Below are positions 37,951 to 47,911 of a stretch of DNA of 64,000 nucleotides, piece by piece. The DNA comes from Buttiauxella sp. B2 (lineage in GTDB: Bacteria; Pseudomonadota; Gammaproteobacteria; Enterobacterales; Enterobacteriaceae): assembly GCF_006376615.1 (NCBI RefSeq), contig NZ_VEXQ01000003.1:1-64000 (forward strand), written 5' to 3'. The translations under genes and the position numbers were made by a program. The notes below the pieces were generated by a model. That model worked only from the letters and a program-made list of their open reading frames with translations. It made no database searches and was not told where the DNA came from. Every line of letters begins with the position of its first letter. The first letter of the stretch is position 1.

Positions 37951-38625
37951 ATGCGTCTCTTACTCGCAGAAGATAACCGTGAGCTGGCTCACTGGCTGGA
38001 AAAAGCCCTGATACAAGCAGGCTTTGCTGTGGATTGTGTGTTTGACGGCCAGGCCGCCGACCATCTCTTACAAAACGAACGCTATGCGGTCGCGGTAATG
38101 GATATCGGGATGCCAAGAATGGATGGTCTTGAAGTGTTACAGCGTTTGCGTAAGCGCGGGCAGACGTTGCCAGTGCTGTTACTGACAGCGCACAGCACAG
38201 TGAGTGACCGCGTTAAAGGGCTGAATACGGGGGCCGATGACTATCTGCCCAAACCGTTTGATCTCGAGGAACTGGATGCGCGGCTGCGGGCACTGGTGCG
38301 GCGCAGCGAAGGCCAAATTCACGAGCAACAACAATTAGGGCAGCTTACGCTTCATGATGAAGGTTACTTCTTACTGGAAAACAAACCGTTGGCATTAACG
38401 CCGCGTGAACACGCCATTTTGACGGTGTTGATGTATCGCCGCACGCGTCCGGTACCCAAGCAGCAATTGTATGAACAAGTGTTCAGTTTAAGCGACGAAG
38501 CTAGCCCGGAATCTATCGAGCTTTATATCCATCGTCTACGCAAAAAATTAGCCACCAGTAATGTACAAATCACCACGCTACGCGGGCTTGGTTACGTGCT
38601 GGAGTGCAGTGATGCGCACCTTTAA
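37951..38625 (+). CDS. tctD: Response regulator TctD
   Basis: TctD activates tctCBA in response to tricarboxylates sensed by TctE. The 224-residue protein has a receiver domain with phospho-Asp51 (VMDIGMPRMDG) and YLPKPFD, then an OmpR/PhoB winged helix (about 125-222). AGGATGTGAT precedes the ATG. Its end overlaps tctE by 14 bases. Confidence 0.95.
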   Translation: MRLLLAEDNRELAHWLEKALIQAGFAVDCVFDGQAADHLLQNERYAVAVMDIGMPRMDGLEVLQRLRKRGQTLPVLLLTAHSTVSDRVKGLNTGADDYLPKPFDLEELDARLRALVRRSEGQIHEQQQLGQLTLHDEGYFLLENKPLALTPREHAILTVLMYRRTRPVPKQQLYEQVFSLSDEASPESIELYIHRLRKKLATSNVQITTLRGLGYVLECSDAHL

Positions 38626-40018
38626 ACCGAAGTCTTTGTTTGGGCAACTGCTGCTTTTCCTCGGTTTACCGTTATTTATTTTGTGGGGTTTTTCGGCGGC
38701 TAGTAGTTATTTAAGTGCCATGAATGCTGCCACTCAAGCTTACGATCGCACATTGCTTGCCTCGACGCGTACCGTTGCGGAGCAGCTCGTGGTGCATGAC
38801 GGAAAGCTTGCGGTTGATGTTCCGTGGGTGGTGCTCGATAGCTTTGAGCGCAACATGGACGACAGATTGTATTACAAAGTCACTGATACGCACGGCAACG
38901 TTATCTCGGGATACGACGACCTGCCTGATATGCCAAAAAATACGCCGGGCACGGAGTTGTATCCGGCACTGGCATGGTTCTATGACGCCGAATATCGAGG
39001 ACAAACGTTGCGCGTTGCGCGTTTGCTTCAGCCCGTTAACGAGGGTGGAGTGAATGGCATGGCACAAATTATTGTCGCTGAAACTATTCAGTCGCGGCGC
39101 TATCTGGCGGTGCGGTTGTTAATGTCAGCAGCACTCACGCAAGGCGGTCTGGTTTTGCTGACACTGACGCTTGCCTGGCTACTTTTGAGACGAGTGCTTA
39201 AACCGATGCGCCAGCTTTCGGTGCAGATGGCCCGACGCGACTCAGGTGACTTAACGCCGCTGCCGGATTTACTACCGTGGTCGGAAACACGCTTGCTGAT
39301 TGTCTCGTTTAACCGTTATATCGACCGATTGCGTAGCCTGGTTGCTCGCCAGGCGCGATTCAGCGCCGATGCGTCTCACCAGCTTCGCACACCGTTAACG
39401 GTGCTAAAAACTCAGGCATCCGTAGCGCTCAGCAGTTCTGACCCAATGCAGTGGCGAGAAAGCCTGGTAGCGATGCAAAGCACACTCGATAACACCATTC
39501 ATTTGACCGAGCAATTATTACAGCTCTCACGCCTTAGCCGGCTTGACCAGACAGACGGGCAGGCAATGGAAGCGGTTGATTTGGTGAAAATCGCGCAGGC
39601 GTGTTGTTTCTCAAGCCTTGCGCAGGCAAGAAGCAAAAATATCGATTTGGGTTATGAAGGGTTGCCCACGGCCTGGATAACCGGCGAGCCAGTTTTGCTG
39701 GGGGAAATGTGCATGAACCTGCTGGATAATGCCCTCAAATACACGCCAGATAACGGTATTGTCACCATTCGTGTGACCCGCGATGAATCGCAAATTGTAT
39801 GGCTTGAGATTGAGGACAACGGCCCCGGCATTGAAAACGGGCAGGTTCGCCACGCGCTGATGCCGTTCCACCGTTTAGATAACAGTGCAGAGCAAAGTGG
39901 CGCAGGAATTGGATTGGCACTGGTGAATGATATTGCGCGTTATCATCGGACACGGCCTGAATTGTTACGTTCAGCATTGGGTGGGTTACTGGTCAGAGTT
40001 AAATTGGCTGCGATTTAA
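38612..40018 (+). CDS. tctE: Sensor histidine kinase TctE
   Basis: I start at MRTFKPKSLF inside the end of tctD, giving 468 residues, close to Salmonella TctE (about 471). The order is an N-terminal membrane helix (about 10-35), a periplasmic sensor region, a second helix (about 165-190), HAMP, the H-box ASHQLRTPLTVL and the HATPase_c domain with NLLDNALKYT, EDNGPGI and GAGIGLALV. The longer upstream frame would overlap tctD by 65 bases and lacks family support. Confidence 0.95.
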   Translation: MRTFKPKSLFGQLLLFLGLPLFILWGFSAASSYLSAMNAATQAYDRTLLASTRTVAEQLVVHDGKLAVDVPWVVLDSFERNMDDRLYYKVTDTHGNVISGYDDLPDMPKNTPGTELYPALAWFYDAEYRGQTLRVARLLQPVNEGGVNGMAQIIVAETIQSRRYLAVRLLMSAALTQGGLVLLTLTLAWLLLRRVLKPMRQLSVQMARRDSGDLTPLPDLLPWSETRLLIVSFNRYIDRLRSLVARQARFSADASHQLRTPLTVLKTQASVALSSSDPMQWRESLVAMQSTLDNTIHLTEQLLQLSRLSRLDQTDGQAMEAVDLVKIAQACCFSSLAQARSKNIDLGYEGLPTAWITGEPVLLGEMCMNLLDNALKYTPDNGIVTIRVTRDESQIVWLEIEDNGPGIENGQVRHALMPFHRLDNSAEQSGAGIGLALVNDIARYHRTRPELLRSALGGLLVRVKLAAI

Positions 40019-40040
40019 AAAGGCGGGGATACACCCCGCC
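40015..40040 (-). terminator. Rho-independent terminator after katA
   Basis: On the minus strand GGCGGGG-TGTAT-CCCCGCC is followed by TTTTTA, 11 bp after the katA stop and just inside the end of the convergent tctE gene. Confidence 0.88.
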
Positions 40041-40050
40041 ACAATACGTG

Positions 40051-41490
40051 TTATTTCAATTCGTTAAGTGCTGCCGCTACACCCGCGCCATACTCCGGAT
40101 GCACCTGGTTAAACAGAGCAATCTGGCGCTCCTGAATAAACTCTGGAACATCTTTCATATCACCGGCAATACGGTTAAACATGCGTTGGTGCTCTTCATT
40201 ACTCAACAGGTTATACAGCGCGCGTGGCTGCGTGAAGTAGTCAGTATCTTCACGATGGTTCCAGTGATCCGCCGCGCCTTCCAGACTTAACGGCGGTTCG
40301 CTGAAATCAGGCTGCTCCTGGAACACATTAAAGCTGTTTGGCTCATAGGTTGGGCCATTGCCGCTGTTTCCATCAATACGCATCGCGCCATCACGGTGGT
40401 AGTTATGGAACGGGCATTTCGGTGCGTTAACCGGGATTTGATGATGGTTAACACCCAAACGGTAGCGGTGCGCATCACCGTAAGAGAACAGGCGGCCTTG
40501 CAGCATACGGTCTGGAGAGAAACCAATGCCTGGTACCACGTTCGCCGGAGACATTGCCACTTGCTCAACATCGGCAAAGTAGTTGTCTGGGTTACGGTTC
40601 AGTTCAAGTTCACCCACTTCAATCAGCGGATAATCACCGTGTGGCCAGACTTTTGTCAGGTCAAACGGGTTGTATGAAGTCTGCGAGGCTTCCGCTTCCG
40701 GCATGATTTGCACGTAGAATTTCCAGCGTGGGAAATCACCGCCTTCAATGGAATCAAACAAGTCGCGCTGTGAGCTTTCACGGTCATTTGCGATAATTGC
40801 TGCTGCTTCATCGTCCATCAGGTTGGCGATTTGCTGCTGTGTTTTCAGGTGGAATTTCACCCAGAAACGCTCGTTGTCGCTATTGATAAAGCTGAAGGTG
40901 TGGCTACCAAAACCATGGATATGACGGTAAGAACGTGGCAGGCCGCGGTCGCTAAAGTCGATGGTTAACTGGTGCACAGATTCAGGAAGCTGTGAGAAGA
41001 AATCCCATTTGTAGGTGGCGTTACGCAGGTTGGTACGTGGGTCGCGCTTCACTACGTGGTTTAAATCAGGGAATTTTAGCGGGTCGCGAAGATAGAACAC
41101 GGGGGTGTTGTTGCCGACTAAATCCCAGTTGCCTTCTTCGGTATAAAATTTCATGGAGAAGCCGCGAATATCACGCTCGGCATCTGCGGCGCCACGTTCG
41201 CCTGCTACGGTTGAGAAACGAAGGAACAGCTCGGTTTTTTTGCCAATCTCAGAGAAGATCTTTGCACGGGTGAACTGTGTAATATCGTGTGTGACAGTAA
41301 ACGTACCAAATGCACCAGAGCCTTTGGCGTGCATACGACGCTCCGGAATAACTTCACGGTCAAAGTGGGCGAGTTTCTCTAGAAACCATACGTCCTGTAG
41401 TAGCATTGGGCCACGGGGGCCAGCGGTTGCGACATTATTATTGTGGGCTACTGGAGCCCCGGATGCAGTCGTTAATCCTTTCTTGCTCAT
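40051..41490 (-). CDS. katA: Monofunctional haem catalase, small-subunit type
   Basis: KatA breaks down H2O2 to water and oxygen in the cytoplasm. I start at [11 protein letters not shown], five bases after GGAGA, giving 479 residues, the size of the small-subunit clade 3 catalases. The catalytic His is in [12 protein letters not shown] near residue 54, the Asn in [10 protein letters not shown] near 127, and the haem-ligand Tyr in [12 protein letters not shown] near 337. The E. coli K-12 catalases KatE and KatG are of other types, so this gene marks a lineage difference. I see no clear OxyR site in the 261-bp spacer to yfaZ. Confidence 0.93.
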   Translation of the reverse strand: MSKKGLTTASGAPVAHNNNVATAGPRGPMLLQDVWFLEKLAHFDREVIPERRMHAKGSGAFGTFTVTHDITQFTRAKIFSEIGKKTELFLRFSTVAGERGAADAERDIRGFSMKFYTEEGNWDLVGNNTPVFYLRDPLKFPDLNHVVKRDPRTNLRNATYKWDFFSQLPESVHQLTIDFSDRGLPRSYRHIHGFGSHTFSFINSDNERFWVKFHLKTQQQIANLMDDEAAAIIANDRESSQRDLFDSIEGGDFPRWKFYVQIMPEAEASQTSYNPFDLTKVWPHGDYPLIEVGELELNRNPDNYFADVEQVAMSPANVVPGIGFSPDRMLQGRLFSYGDAHRYRLGVNHHQIPVNAPKCPFHNYHRDGAMRIDGNSGNGPTYEPNSFNVFQEQPDFSEPPLSLEGAADHWNHREDTDYFTQPRALYNLLSNEEHQRMFNRIAGDMKDVPEFIQERQIALFNQVHPEYGAGVAAALNELK

Positions 41491-41677
41491 TGTTGTCTCC
41501 ATGTATCAATGTGAATTGCGGCCAAAAGCGGATCGAGGTGTTCTGTTTATTTATGGGGAAGTTATGGCCTATGAGCAATTTGGCACTTTCTATCGCTGCC
41601 ATTCATTGATCCTGTCACGAGATTGCCAGTTTTTTTCATTTTCTTACAAACGAATAACAAAAAGCATCTCTAACGCA

Positions 41678-41705
41678 TTGATTGAATGATTAGTGGCTGT
41701 AGAAT
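41678..41705 (+). promoter_or_regulatory. Candidate promoter of yfaZ
   Basis: TTGATT, a 16-bp spacer and TAGAAT (41700-41705), about 46 bp before the yfaZ ATG. Confidence 0.4.
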
Positions 41706-41751
41706 CGGCCTTTTTTAAAGGATCTCCCTTTTTTTGCTAAGGATCGAAAGC

Positions 41752-42294
41752 ATGAACAAATTATTAATGGCGGGTGTTGCTGGTTTAGCCCTCGTTTCAG
41801 CATCTGCAAGCGCCATCAGTGTCAGCGGTGAAGCGGGTGAAAAATATACTAACGTTGGCGTTGGTTTTGGTACGGAATCAGCCGGTATTGCTGTCACCGG
41901 TAACTATGCGCACAACGATGACGATGGCGATACTGTCGGTCTTGGCTTAGGTCTGAATGTTCCATTGGGGCCGATGATGGCAACTGTGGGTGGTCGCGCG
42001 GTTTATCTGAACCCGAACGACAGCAAAGAAGGTTATGCGGTTGCTGTAGGTGGCGGTCTGAGCTGGCCGATTTTTGAAAGCTTCACCGTGTTTGGTGATT
42101 ACTATTACTCCCCGGATTCACTGTCCAGTGGCGTGAAAAACTACCAGGAAGGCAGCGCAGGTGCGCGTTGGGCTATTCTTCGCCCAGTTAGCATTGAAGC
42201 GGGTTATCGTTACATTGGCGTTGAAGGTAAAGACGGCGATCGTAATAACACCATCGCTGATGGCCCATATGTAGGTGTGAGCGCGCGTTTCTAA
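41752..42294 (+). CDS. yfaZ: YfaZ-family outer-membrane protein
   Basis: I start at MNKLLMAG, giving 180 residues, the same as E. coli YfaZ. A signal peptide ends near residue 21 (SASASA). The mature protein shows alternating beta strands, such as YTNVGVGFG and GVGARF-like repeats, and ends in YVGVSARF, a C-terminal Phe typical of outer-membrane barrels. Its function is unknown. It stands alone between katA and yfaY. Confidence 0.9.
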   Translation: MNKLLMAGVAGLALVSASASAISVSGEAGEKYTNVGVGFGTESAGIAVTGNYAHNDDDGDTVGLGLGLNVPLGPMMATVGGRAVYLNPNDSKEGYAVAVGGGLSWPIFESFTVFGDYYYSPDSLSSGVKNYQEGSAGARWAILRPVSIEAGYRYIGVEGKDGDRNNTIADGPYVGVSARF

Positions 42295-42302
42295 TATCGT
42301 CT

Positions 42303-42324
42303 GGCCGTAGCGCCCGCTACGGCC
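42303..42324 (+). terminator. Hairpin after yfaZ
   Basis: A perfect 10-bp stem (GGCCGTAGCG with CGCTACGGCC) with a two-base loop, 8 bp after the yfaZ stop. The T-run is broken (TATCTATTT), so termination strength is uncertain. Confidence 0.55.
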
Positions 42325-42399
42325 TATCTATTTGCCCCCCAATCCATTTCCATTTCGTATAGGTTATAGTGAGCTGTTCCCTTCCCGCGGAGTACAACG

Positions 42400-43596
42400 A
42401 TGATAAAAGTGGAAATGCTGTCTACCGGCGACGAAGTTCTGCATGGCCAAATTATTGACACCAATGCAGCCTGGCTTGCTGATTACTTTTTTAACCAGGG
42501 TTTACCGATGTCGCGCCGCAATACGGTGGGTGACAGTCTTGATGATTTAATCGCGGTGCTCAAAGAACGTAGCGAGCATGCCGATATTCTGATTGTGAAC
42601 GGCGGACTTGGGCCAACCAGCGATGATCTTAGTGCGCTAGCAGCCGCTACCGCAGCAGGCGTTGAGCTTGTGATGCATCAGGAATGGCTCGCACACATGG
42701 AACGTTTCTTTGCAGAGCGCGGGCGCGAAATGGCTCCCAGCAATCGCAAACAAGCATTAATTCCCGCTACCAGCGAAATGGTTGATAACCCGGTCGGCAC
42801 TGCGTGCGGGTTTGCTTTGCAACTTAACCGCTGTTTGATGTTCTTCACACCCGGAGTGCCTTCAGAATTTAAAGTGATGGTTGATAGGCAAATCATGCCG
42901 CGTCTGCGTGAGCGCTTCGTGCTGCCAGAACCGCCAGTTTGCCTACGTCTGACCACTTTCGGGCGTTCTGAAAGTGAGCTGGCTCAAAGCCTGGATCCGC
43001 TGCCGTTACCGGAAGGTGCGGTGATGGGCTACCGCTCATCAATGCCAATTATTGAACTGAAACTGACTGGGCCTGCCAGTCAACGCGAAGCAATGGAGGC
43101 TGTATGGCCGCGAGTGCAGCGTGTGGCGGGTGAGAGTGCGATATTTGAAGGAACGGAAGGACTACCTGCGCAATTGGCCGAGCGCCTGAGAGCACAATCA
43201 CTCAACATTGCAGTCAGCGAGCAATTCACTGCCGGTTTGCTGTGTTTGCAACTTTCAAGCGCACAAGCCCCGCTTGGCAATAGCGAAGTTCTCTCATCAC
43301 GCCCTGAAACACTGGCGCAGCTTACCGCGCGCGCGCGCAATTTCGCGCAACTTGCAGGGAGTGCGTTAACGCTGGTGGTGGGAAGTCTGGATGATGAACA
43401 TCTTAATTTCGCATTGCACACGCCGACAGGCACTTACGGCCTGCATGTGAAATTCAGTGTTAATCGCCATGCCCTTCGTACATGCCAGGAAGTCTGCGCG
43501 ATGATGGCATTAAACATGCTGCGTCGCTGGCTCAATGGCTGGGATGTCGCTGCAGAACATGGCTGGATTAATGTTGTTGAATCCGTAGAAATTTAA
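42400..43596 (+). CDS. yfaY: CinA-like protein YfaY
   Basis: This 398-residue protein matches E. coli YfaY (400 residues). The N-terminal MoCF/MoaB-like domain (about 1-165) has STGDEVLHG, NGGLGPTSDD and FFTPGVPSEF. The C-terminal part (about 240-390) resembles the CinA NMN-deamidase domain but is diverged, and its serine active-site segment is replaced (ALNIAVSEQFTAGLL). NMN-deamidase activity has not been established for YfaY-type proteins, so function is uncertain. It converges on glpC. Confidence 0.9.
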   Translation: MIKVEMLSTGDEVLHGQIIDTNAAWLADYFFNQGLPMSRRNTVGDSLDDLIAVLKERSEHADILIVNGGLGPTSDDLSALAAATAAGVELVMHQEWLAHMERFFAERGREMAPSNRKQALIPATSEMVDNPVGTACGFALQLNRCLMFFTPGVPSEFKVMVDRQIMPRLRERFVLPEPPVCLRLTTFGRSESELAQSLDPLPLPEGAVMGYRSSMPIIELKLTGPASQREAMEAVWPRVQRVAGESAIFEGTEGLPAQLAERLRAQSLNIAVSEQFTAGLLCLQLSSAQAPLGNSEVLSSRPETLAQLTARARNFAQLAGSALTLVVGSLDDEHLNFALHTPTGTYGLHVKFSVNRHALRTCQEVCAMMALNMLRRWLNGWDVAAEHGWINVVESVEI

Positions 43597-43599
43597 GTA

Positions 43600-44799
43600 T
43601 TACGCGAGTGCCTGAGCCAACAGAGTAATCGGGTGCTCGCATTTTTTACTGGTGGACATCTCAATCTGCCATTTACATGTTTCACAATCCGTTACCACCA
43701 AATCAACACCACTTTCCTCTATTTGCTGGAATAATGGTGCGCCGATACTCTGCGAAGTTTGATAGTTTTCCTTTTTAAATCCATACGTTCCGGCAATTCC
43801 GCAGCATTGAGAATCCAGCATTACCAGCTCGACTCCCGGCAGACGACGCAATAGATCAAGCGTATACAATGACCATCCCATTTTCTCCATATGGCAGGGT
43901 GTGTGATAGGCAATACGCAGTGGTAACGCTTTTAGTTTTAGCTCTCGACCCTCTTCCAGTAATTTCCAGATAAACCGTGTTGCCAGTTCGATATGGTCGC
44001 GCATTGGACGAGTGTCGATATCCAGTACTTGCGGGTATTCATCGCGCAGGGTAAAGGTGCAGGTCGACGAGGTGGCGATAACCGGAAGATTACGTTCCAA
44101 TACGGCCTTGCGCAGGGAATCCGCATTAATATTCGCCTGCTTTTTGGCTTTATCAATAAAACCGTTAGCAATCAATGGCACACCGCAGCATTTTTCTCGC
44201 TCCAGCAATTGCACGCCGACTCCCATGGCATTCATTACGCACAGCAGATCTTTACCTAGTTGTGGATGATTGTAGTTCACGTAGCAACCGTGGAAAAACG
44301 CGACTTGTTGCGCAAAATCTTGCTGCTGGCTCGCCTGGTTTCGATACCAACGGCGAAAAGTTCCGGCTGAATATTTGGGTAATTCGCGATGGCTGTCGAT
44401 GCCCAAGGTTTTATCGAGCAAGCTTCTCACCGGTTTTAGTGACGTTGCTGTATTCACCAGTGGTGCAAATGGCGTTGAAAGCGTTCCCATCAAATCGGTG
44501 TGGCTGAGAATGGTGTCTCTTAAGTTGAAAGGTGATTTGCCGAAGCGGGCTTTAGCGCGCTGGATAATATCGCCAATTTTCACATCAGACGGGCAGGCCA
44601 CTTCGCAACGTTTGCAGTTGGTGCAATATTTAAGGGCATCATCGTAAAGCGCGCTATCTTTCAGACGTAGGCGTTCGCCATCTGGCCCGGACTGCTTTGG
44701 GCCTGGATAATCGGGATTAACCCGGCTTACCGGGCAGACGGTGGTGCAAACGGTGCATTTAATACAGTTTTCAAAACCAGTTTCATCGAGCAGATTCAT
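43600..44799 (-). CDS. glpC: Anaerobic glycerol-3-phosphate dehydrogenase subunit C
   Basis: GlpC anchors the GlpAB dehydrogenase to the membrane and passes electrons toward menaquinone. The 399-residue protein has two ferredoxin-type [4Fe-4S] motifs, CIKCTVCTTVCPV (near residue 12) and CTNCKRCEVACPS (near 60), and two CCG domains with CCGVPL and CCGIAGTYG. Its start overlaps glpB by four bases. Its stop is 3 bp from the convergent yfaY. Confidence 0.95.
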   Translation of the reverse strand: MNLLDETGFENCIKCTVCTTVCPVSRVNPDYPGPKQSGPDGERLRLKDSALYDDALKYCTNCKRCEVACPSDVKIGDIIQRAKARFGKSPFNLRDTILSHTDLMGTLSTPFAPLVNTATSLKPVRSLLDKTLGIDSHRELPKYSAGTFRRWYRNQASQQQDFAQQVAFFHGCYVNYNHPQLGKDLLCVMNAMGVGVQLLEREKCCGVPLIANGFIDKAKKQANINADSLRKAVLERNLPVIATSSTCTFTLRDEYPQVLDIDTRPMRDHIELATRFIWKLLEEGRELKLKALPLRIAYHTPCHMEKMGWSLYTLDLLRRLPGVELVMLDSQCCGIAGTYGFKKENYQTSQSIGAPLFQQIEESGVDLVVTDCETCKWQIEMSTSKKCEHPITLLAQALA

Positions 44800-46055
44800 G
44801 CGCCAGCCCCCTTAGAATCAAGAATTTGTTGTGCGACATGCAATGCGCCAGTCATGGATACCCCGGCACCGCAGCCTTGCTGTAGCGGGTCAAATCCGGC
44901 AAGTACAGAACCGATGGCATAAAGATTTTCGATGCGCTGCCCAGCGAGTGTTGGGTGAAAATATTCATCTATGCCGACGCCTGCCTGTAGGTATGGTTGA
45001 GGGCAGAAAAAGTCTTCTTTACACCATTCTTCACGCAGCAATGGGCCACGAATATCAAGGCCGAAAATTGGCTCTCGTATCCCGCTAAATTTCGCTTCCA
45101 GACCGTTACTGAAAAAGCTACCGCTGGCAAGGATATAGCTCGTGGCTCGCAGCGGGATTTCTGCGTGATTGCGCGTGAAAATGGCGCTGACATTGTTCTG
45201 GCCCATTTTTGTGTTAAGCACCGCATCGCCAGGCATCATTATCCCTTTGAGCTGCTGGAAGCGGCGATGCAATTGATGGTACATCCTCATACCAAGCACT
45301 GATGGTGGCAGTGTGGGTAATAGGCGAAGCTGGCACGGTAATTCGCGACTTATTGTCTGCCAGATTTTCTCATCATGACTTCCCAGACAAGCGGGAAGGA
45401 ACAGGGCGTCAGTTTTGTTCGCCAGCGCTTTAAGTTCTTTAATCAGTAGCAACTGCTGCTCGGGCATATCCAATAAGCGGGCGATGTTGGCGGCGCGAAA
45501 CTCGCTGGGGTTATTACGAAGGGTGTCTAATGCGGGGAGCGTAAGCTCGGCGGTTTGTACCGCGATATTGTTTTCTGCCAGTGAACCGGCAACCAGTTCG
45601 GGCTGAAAATCGAGAAACCCAGCGATGCCCACCACTGTTATGTGTTTCCAGGGGAGCGGGGCGGTGGGAATTTCTTCTGGGCTGAGCCACGTTGCGCGTT
45701 GCGTACCAAGCGGCGTAATGCGCTGATGATTTTGCTGATAGCTTCCTTGTAGCGTGATATTGCAACGAGCAAGCAGCGCTTCGCTATCTGCGGCATAACG
45801 AGATACATTATCTGCTCCCATCAAGCTGTAAGGGTGCTCGGGTGCTTGTTGTTTCAATGCTTCCAGTGCCTGCAAAGGGAAATTCACCGGGCTGCCGTCG
45901 GGCAATTCCGCCAGCAAGTCCAGTGAGCCGGATGAAAAATGCAGTGCACTTTGCCCTCGGCTGATGATGGCACAACGTTGACCCGCTTCCGCCAGACGGA
46001 TACCGCATACTAACCCGGCTAAGCCACCGCCAATAATCAGGTTGTCGAATTTCAT
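44796..46055 (-). CDS. glpB: Anaerobic glycerol-3-phosphate dehydrogenase subunit B
   Basis: I start at MKFDNLIIGGGLAG, giving 419 residues, exactly the E. coli GlpB length; the frame is open 35 codons upstream but that part lies in glpA. The N-terminal GGGLAG dinucleotide fold binds FMN or FAD, and a C-terminal flavoprotein motif precedes GCGAGVSMTGALH. It overlaps glpA and glpC by four bases each (ATGA). Confidence 0.95.
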   Translation of the reverse strand: MKFDNLIIGGGLAGLVCGIRLAEAGQRCAIISRGQSALHFSSGSLDLLAELPDGSPVNFPLQALEALKQQAPEHPYSLMGADNVSRYAADSEALLARCNITLQGSYQQNHQRITPLGTQRATWLSPEEIPTAPLPWKHITVVGIAGFLDFQPELVAGSLAENNIAVQTAELTLPALDTLRNNPSEFRAANIARLLDMPEQQLLLIKELKALANKTDALFLPACLGSHDEKIWQTISRELPCQLRLLPTLPPSVLGMRMYHQLHRRFQQLKGIMMPGDAVLNTKMGQNNVSAIFTRNHAEIPLRATSYILASGSFFSNGLEAKFSGIREPIFGLDIRGPLLREEWCKEDFFCPQPYLQAGVGIDEYFHPTLAGQRIENLYAIGSVLAGFDPLQQGCGAGVSMTGALHVAQQILDSKGAGA

Positions 46056-47671
46056 TGTGGCGTTCCTTTTTTTAATCCACACAATCCCTGATAAACCCAG
46101 GCGGTGAATTCGCTTTCCCGCAGTGCATCGTCCCAGGCAATGGGTCGGATTCCTTTCCAACGCTCGTTGAGAAAAATAGAAAGTTCGTCGAGCGATTGTG
46201 CAGACGACGAGGAGTTAAAGCGCTGTAATAACCCTGCCGCCCGACAGGCGCAAAGCTCGCCCTGACAAGTGCCCATACCAACGCGAGTACGGCGGCGTAA
46301 ATCGCCAAGATTGCTGACTGCAAGATTGTTGGCCGCGTAGCGAACTTCACCTGCGGTGACGGCTTCGCACTCGCAAACCAGGCTATTGCTTAGTCGGTCA
46401 CCAGCCAGAAGTTGCCCGGCACGATCGCCATGTCTCCAGACCGCAGAACGTCTAATTGTTGGCGGCAGTGAGATGACTTTACTGAGTGTTTCTTCTTGCG
46501 AGCTACCGGAACCTGGTAGCGGGGAAGTTGCTGTGGTGCAGGGGTGGGTGTTACCGAGTTTTTCACATATGGAATTGGTCGCCCATTCAGCCATCAGGCG
46601 ATAAGTCATCAGTTTGCCACCGGTGATGGTGATAAAACCGTCCATTCCGTCGCGCAGTGCATGATCCAACAACACGATACCGCGGCTGGCATTTCTTCCT
46701 GTCGGATCGTTATCGCTTGCCACCAATGGGCGGACACCAGCATACGCACGCAGAATACGGGTTGTAGCAAGTTTTGGGGCAAGCTTCGCGCCTTCACGAA
46801 TCAGAATATCGACCTCCTGCGGCGTGACGCGCATGTTATCGATCTGATCGTACTCGATTGGTGTTGAGGTAGTACCAATCAGCGAAATGGTATCGCCGGG
46901 GACTAAAATATCTGCATCAGCGGGTTTACGGCAGCGGTTAATCACCATGTTATTGATGCGATGCCCGAGTATCAGCAATGAGCCTTTGGCGGGCAGCATT
47001 CGAACACGCAAATCGGCATATTCTGCAATGTGTTGTCCCCAGATCCCGGCGGCGTTTACCACCATATTGGCGTACAAATCGTGATGTTGCCGGGTTTTGT
47101 GGTTATAGACCCGAACACCGGTTACCCGAGACCCGCTACGGATAAGTCCTGTAACTTCCTGGCCGGTGAAAATTTCTGCGCCATGCTCTCTGGCATCCAG
47201 CATATTGGCAGCGGTAAGGCGGAAAGGATCGACAGTGCCATCGGGTACACGAACGGCACCTATAAGTTCAGGATTGGCGGCGGGTTCCAGATGTAAGGCT
47301 TCTTTGGGGGAAAGTATCTGCGCGTCAATCCCAGCGTTCTGACAAGAGATGATAAACGTGCTTTGTACGGCTAAATCATCTTCAGGAAGCGTGATAAACA
47401 AGCCATCTGTTCGTTCAATACAATGGTGAGCAATGCGTTTAAGAATACGGTTTTCTTCAATACACTCCCTGGCAGATTCACCATCTGTCATGGCGTATCG
47501 CGCACCGCTATGGAGTAATCCATGATTGCGTCCGGTTGCCCCGGTGGCAATATCATGCCTTTCCAGCAACAAAGTTTTTAACCCGCGCCGTGCACAGTCT
47601 CTGGCAATTCCCGCGCCCGTTGCTCCACCACCGATAATAATGACATCCATTTCTTTGCGTCCCGCTGTCAT
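46052..47671 (-). CDS. glpA: Anaerobic glycerol-3-phosphate dehydrogenase subunit A
   Basis: GlpA is the FAD-containing catalytic subunit oxidising sn-glycerol-3-phosphate to dihydroxyacetone phosphate. The 539-residue protein has the FAD motif IIIGGGATGAGIARDC at the N-terminus and RNHGLLHSGAR near residue 50. A C-terminal BFD-type [2Fe-2S] domain has CECEAVTAGE and GTCQGELCACR. The GGAGAAGAG Shine-Dalgarno supports the start. It leads the glpABC operon and diverges from glpT. Confidence 0.96.
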   Translation of the reverse strand: MTAGRKEMDVIIIGGGATGAGIARDCARRGLKTLLLERHDIATGATGRNHGLLHSGARYAMTDGESARECIEENRILKRIAHHCIERTDGLFITLPEDDLAVQSTFIISCQNAGIDAQILSPKEALHLEPAANPELIGAVRVPDGTVDPFRLTAANMLDAREHGAEIFTGQEVTGLIRSGSRVTGVRVYNHKTRQHHDLYANMVVNAAGIWGQHIAEYADLRVRMLPAKGSLLILGHRINNMVINRCRKPADADILVPGDTISLIGTTSTPIEYDQIDNMRVTPQEVDILIREGAKLAPKLATTRILRAYAGVRPLVASDNDPTGRNASRGIVLLDHALRDGMDGFITITGGKLMTYRLMAEWATNSICEKLGNTHPCTTATSPLPGSGSSQEETLSKVISLPPTIRRSAVWRHGDRAGQLLAGDRLSNSLVCECEAVTAGEVRYAANNLAVSNLGDLRRRTRVGMGTCQGELCACRAAGLLQRFNSSSSAQSLDELSIFLNERWKGIRPIAWDDALRESEFTAWVYQGLCGLKKGTPQ

Positions 47672-47726
47672 GCTCTTCTCCAGGAAAGATCCGCGTGAAC
47701 ACTATTCAGCCACATATAACTTTTTA

Positions 47727-47746
47727 AATGTTTGATATCGAGCAAA
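47727..47746. promoter_or_regulatory. Candidate GlpR operator between glpA and glpT
   Basis: AATGTTTGATATCGAGCAAA matches the GlpR consensus (WATGTTCGWTAWCGAACATW) at 17 of 20 positions by my alignment. A second half-site, TTCGATAA, lies about 60 bp to the right. Confidence 0.5.
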
Positions 47747-47767
47747 TTCGAGCATAAATCGAAAGTG

Positions 47768-47789
47768 AAATGTGACTTCATGCACTATT
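47768..47789. promoter_or_regulatory. Candidate CRP site between glpA and glpT
   Basis: TGTGA-CTTCAT-GCACT has a perfect left half and a partial right half. CRP activates both divergent glp operons in E. coli from this spacer. Confidence 0.55.
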
Positions 47790-47911
47790 TCGATAATTTG
47801 TAATAAAAATGTAATATGTTGTGGGGTGTTTCACACTAACTAAGCACGATAATCCTTAACATGCGCTCGCAAAAGAACATTGCCTGATAAAACCCTGCCA
47901 CGGAGGCATTT

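Noticed and set aside
38561-38611. Upstream start for tctE
   Set aside because: It would lengthen the overlap with tctD to 65 bases; the ATG at 38612 gives the family N-terminus.
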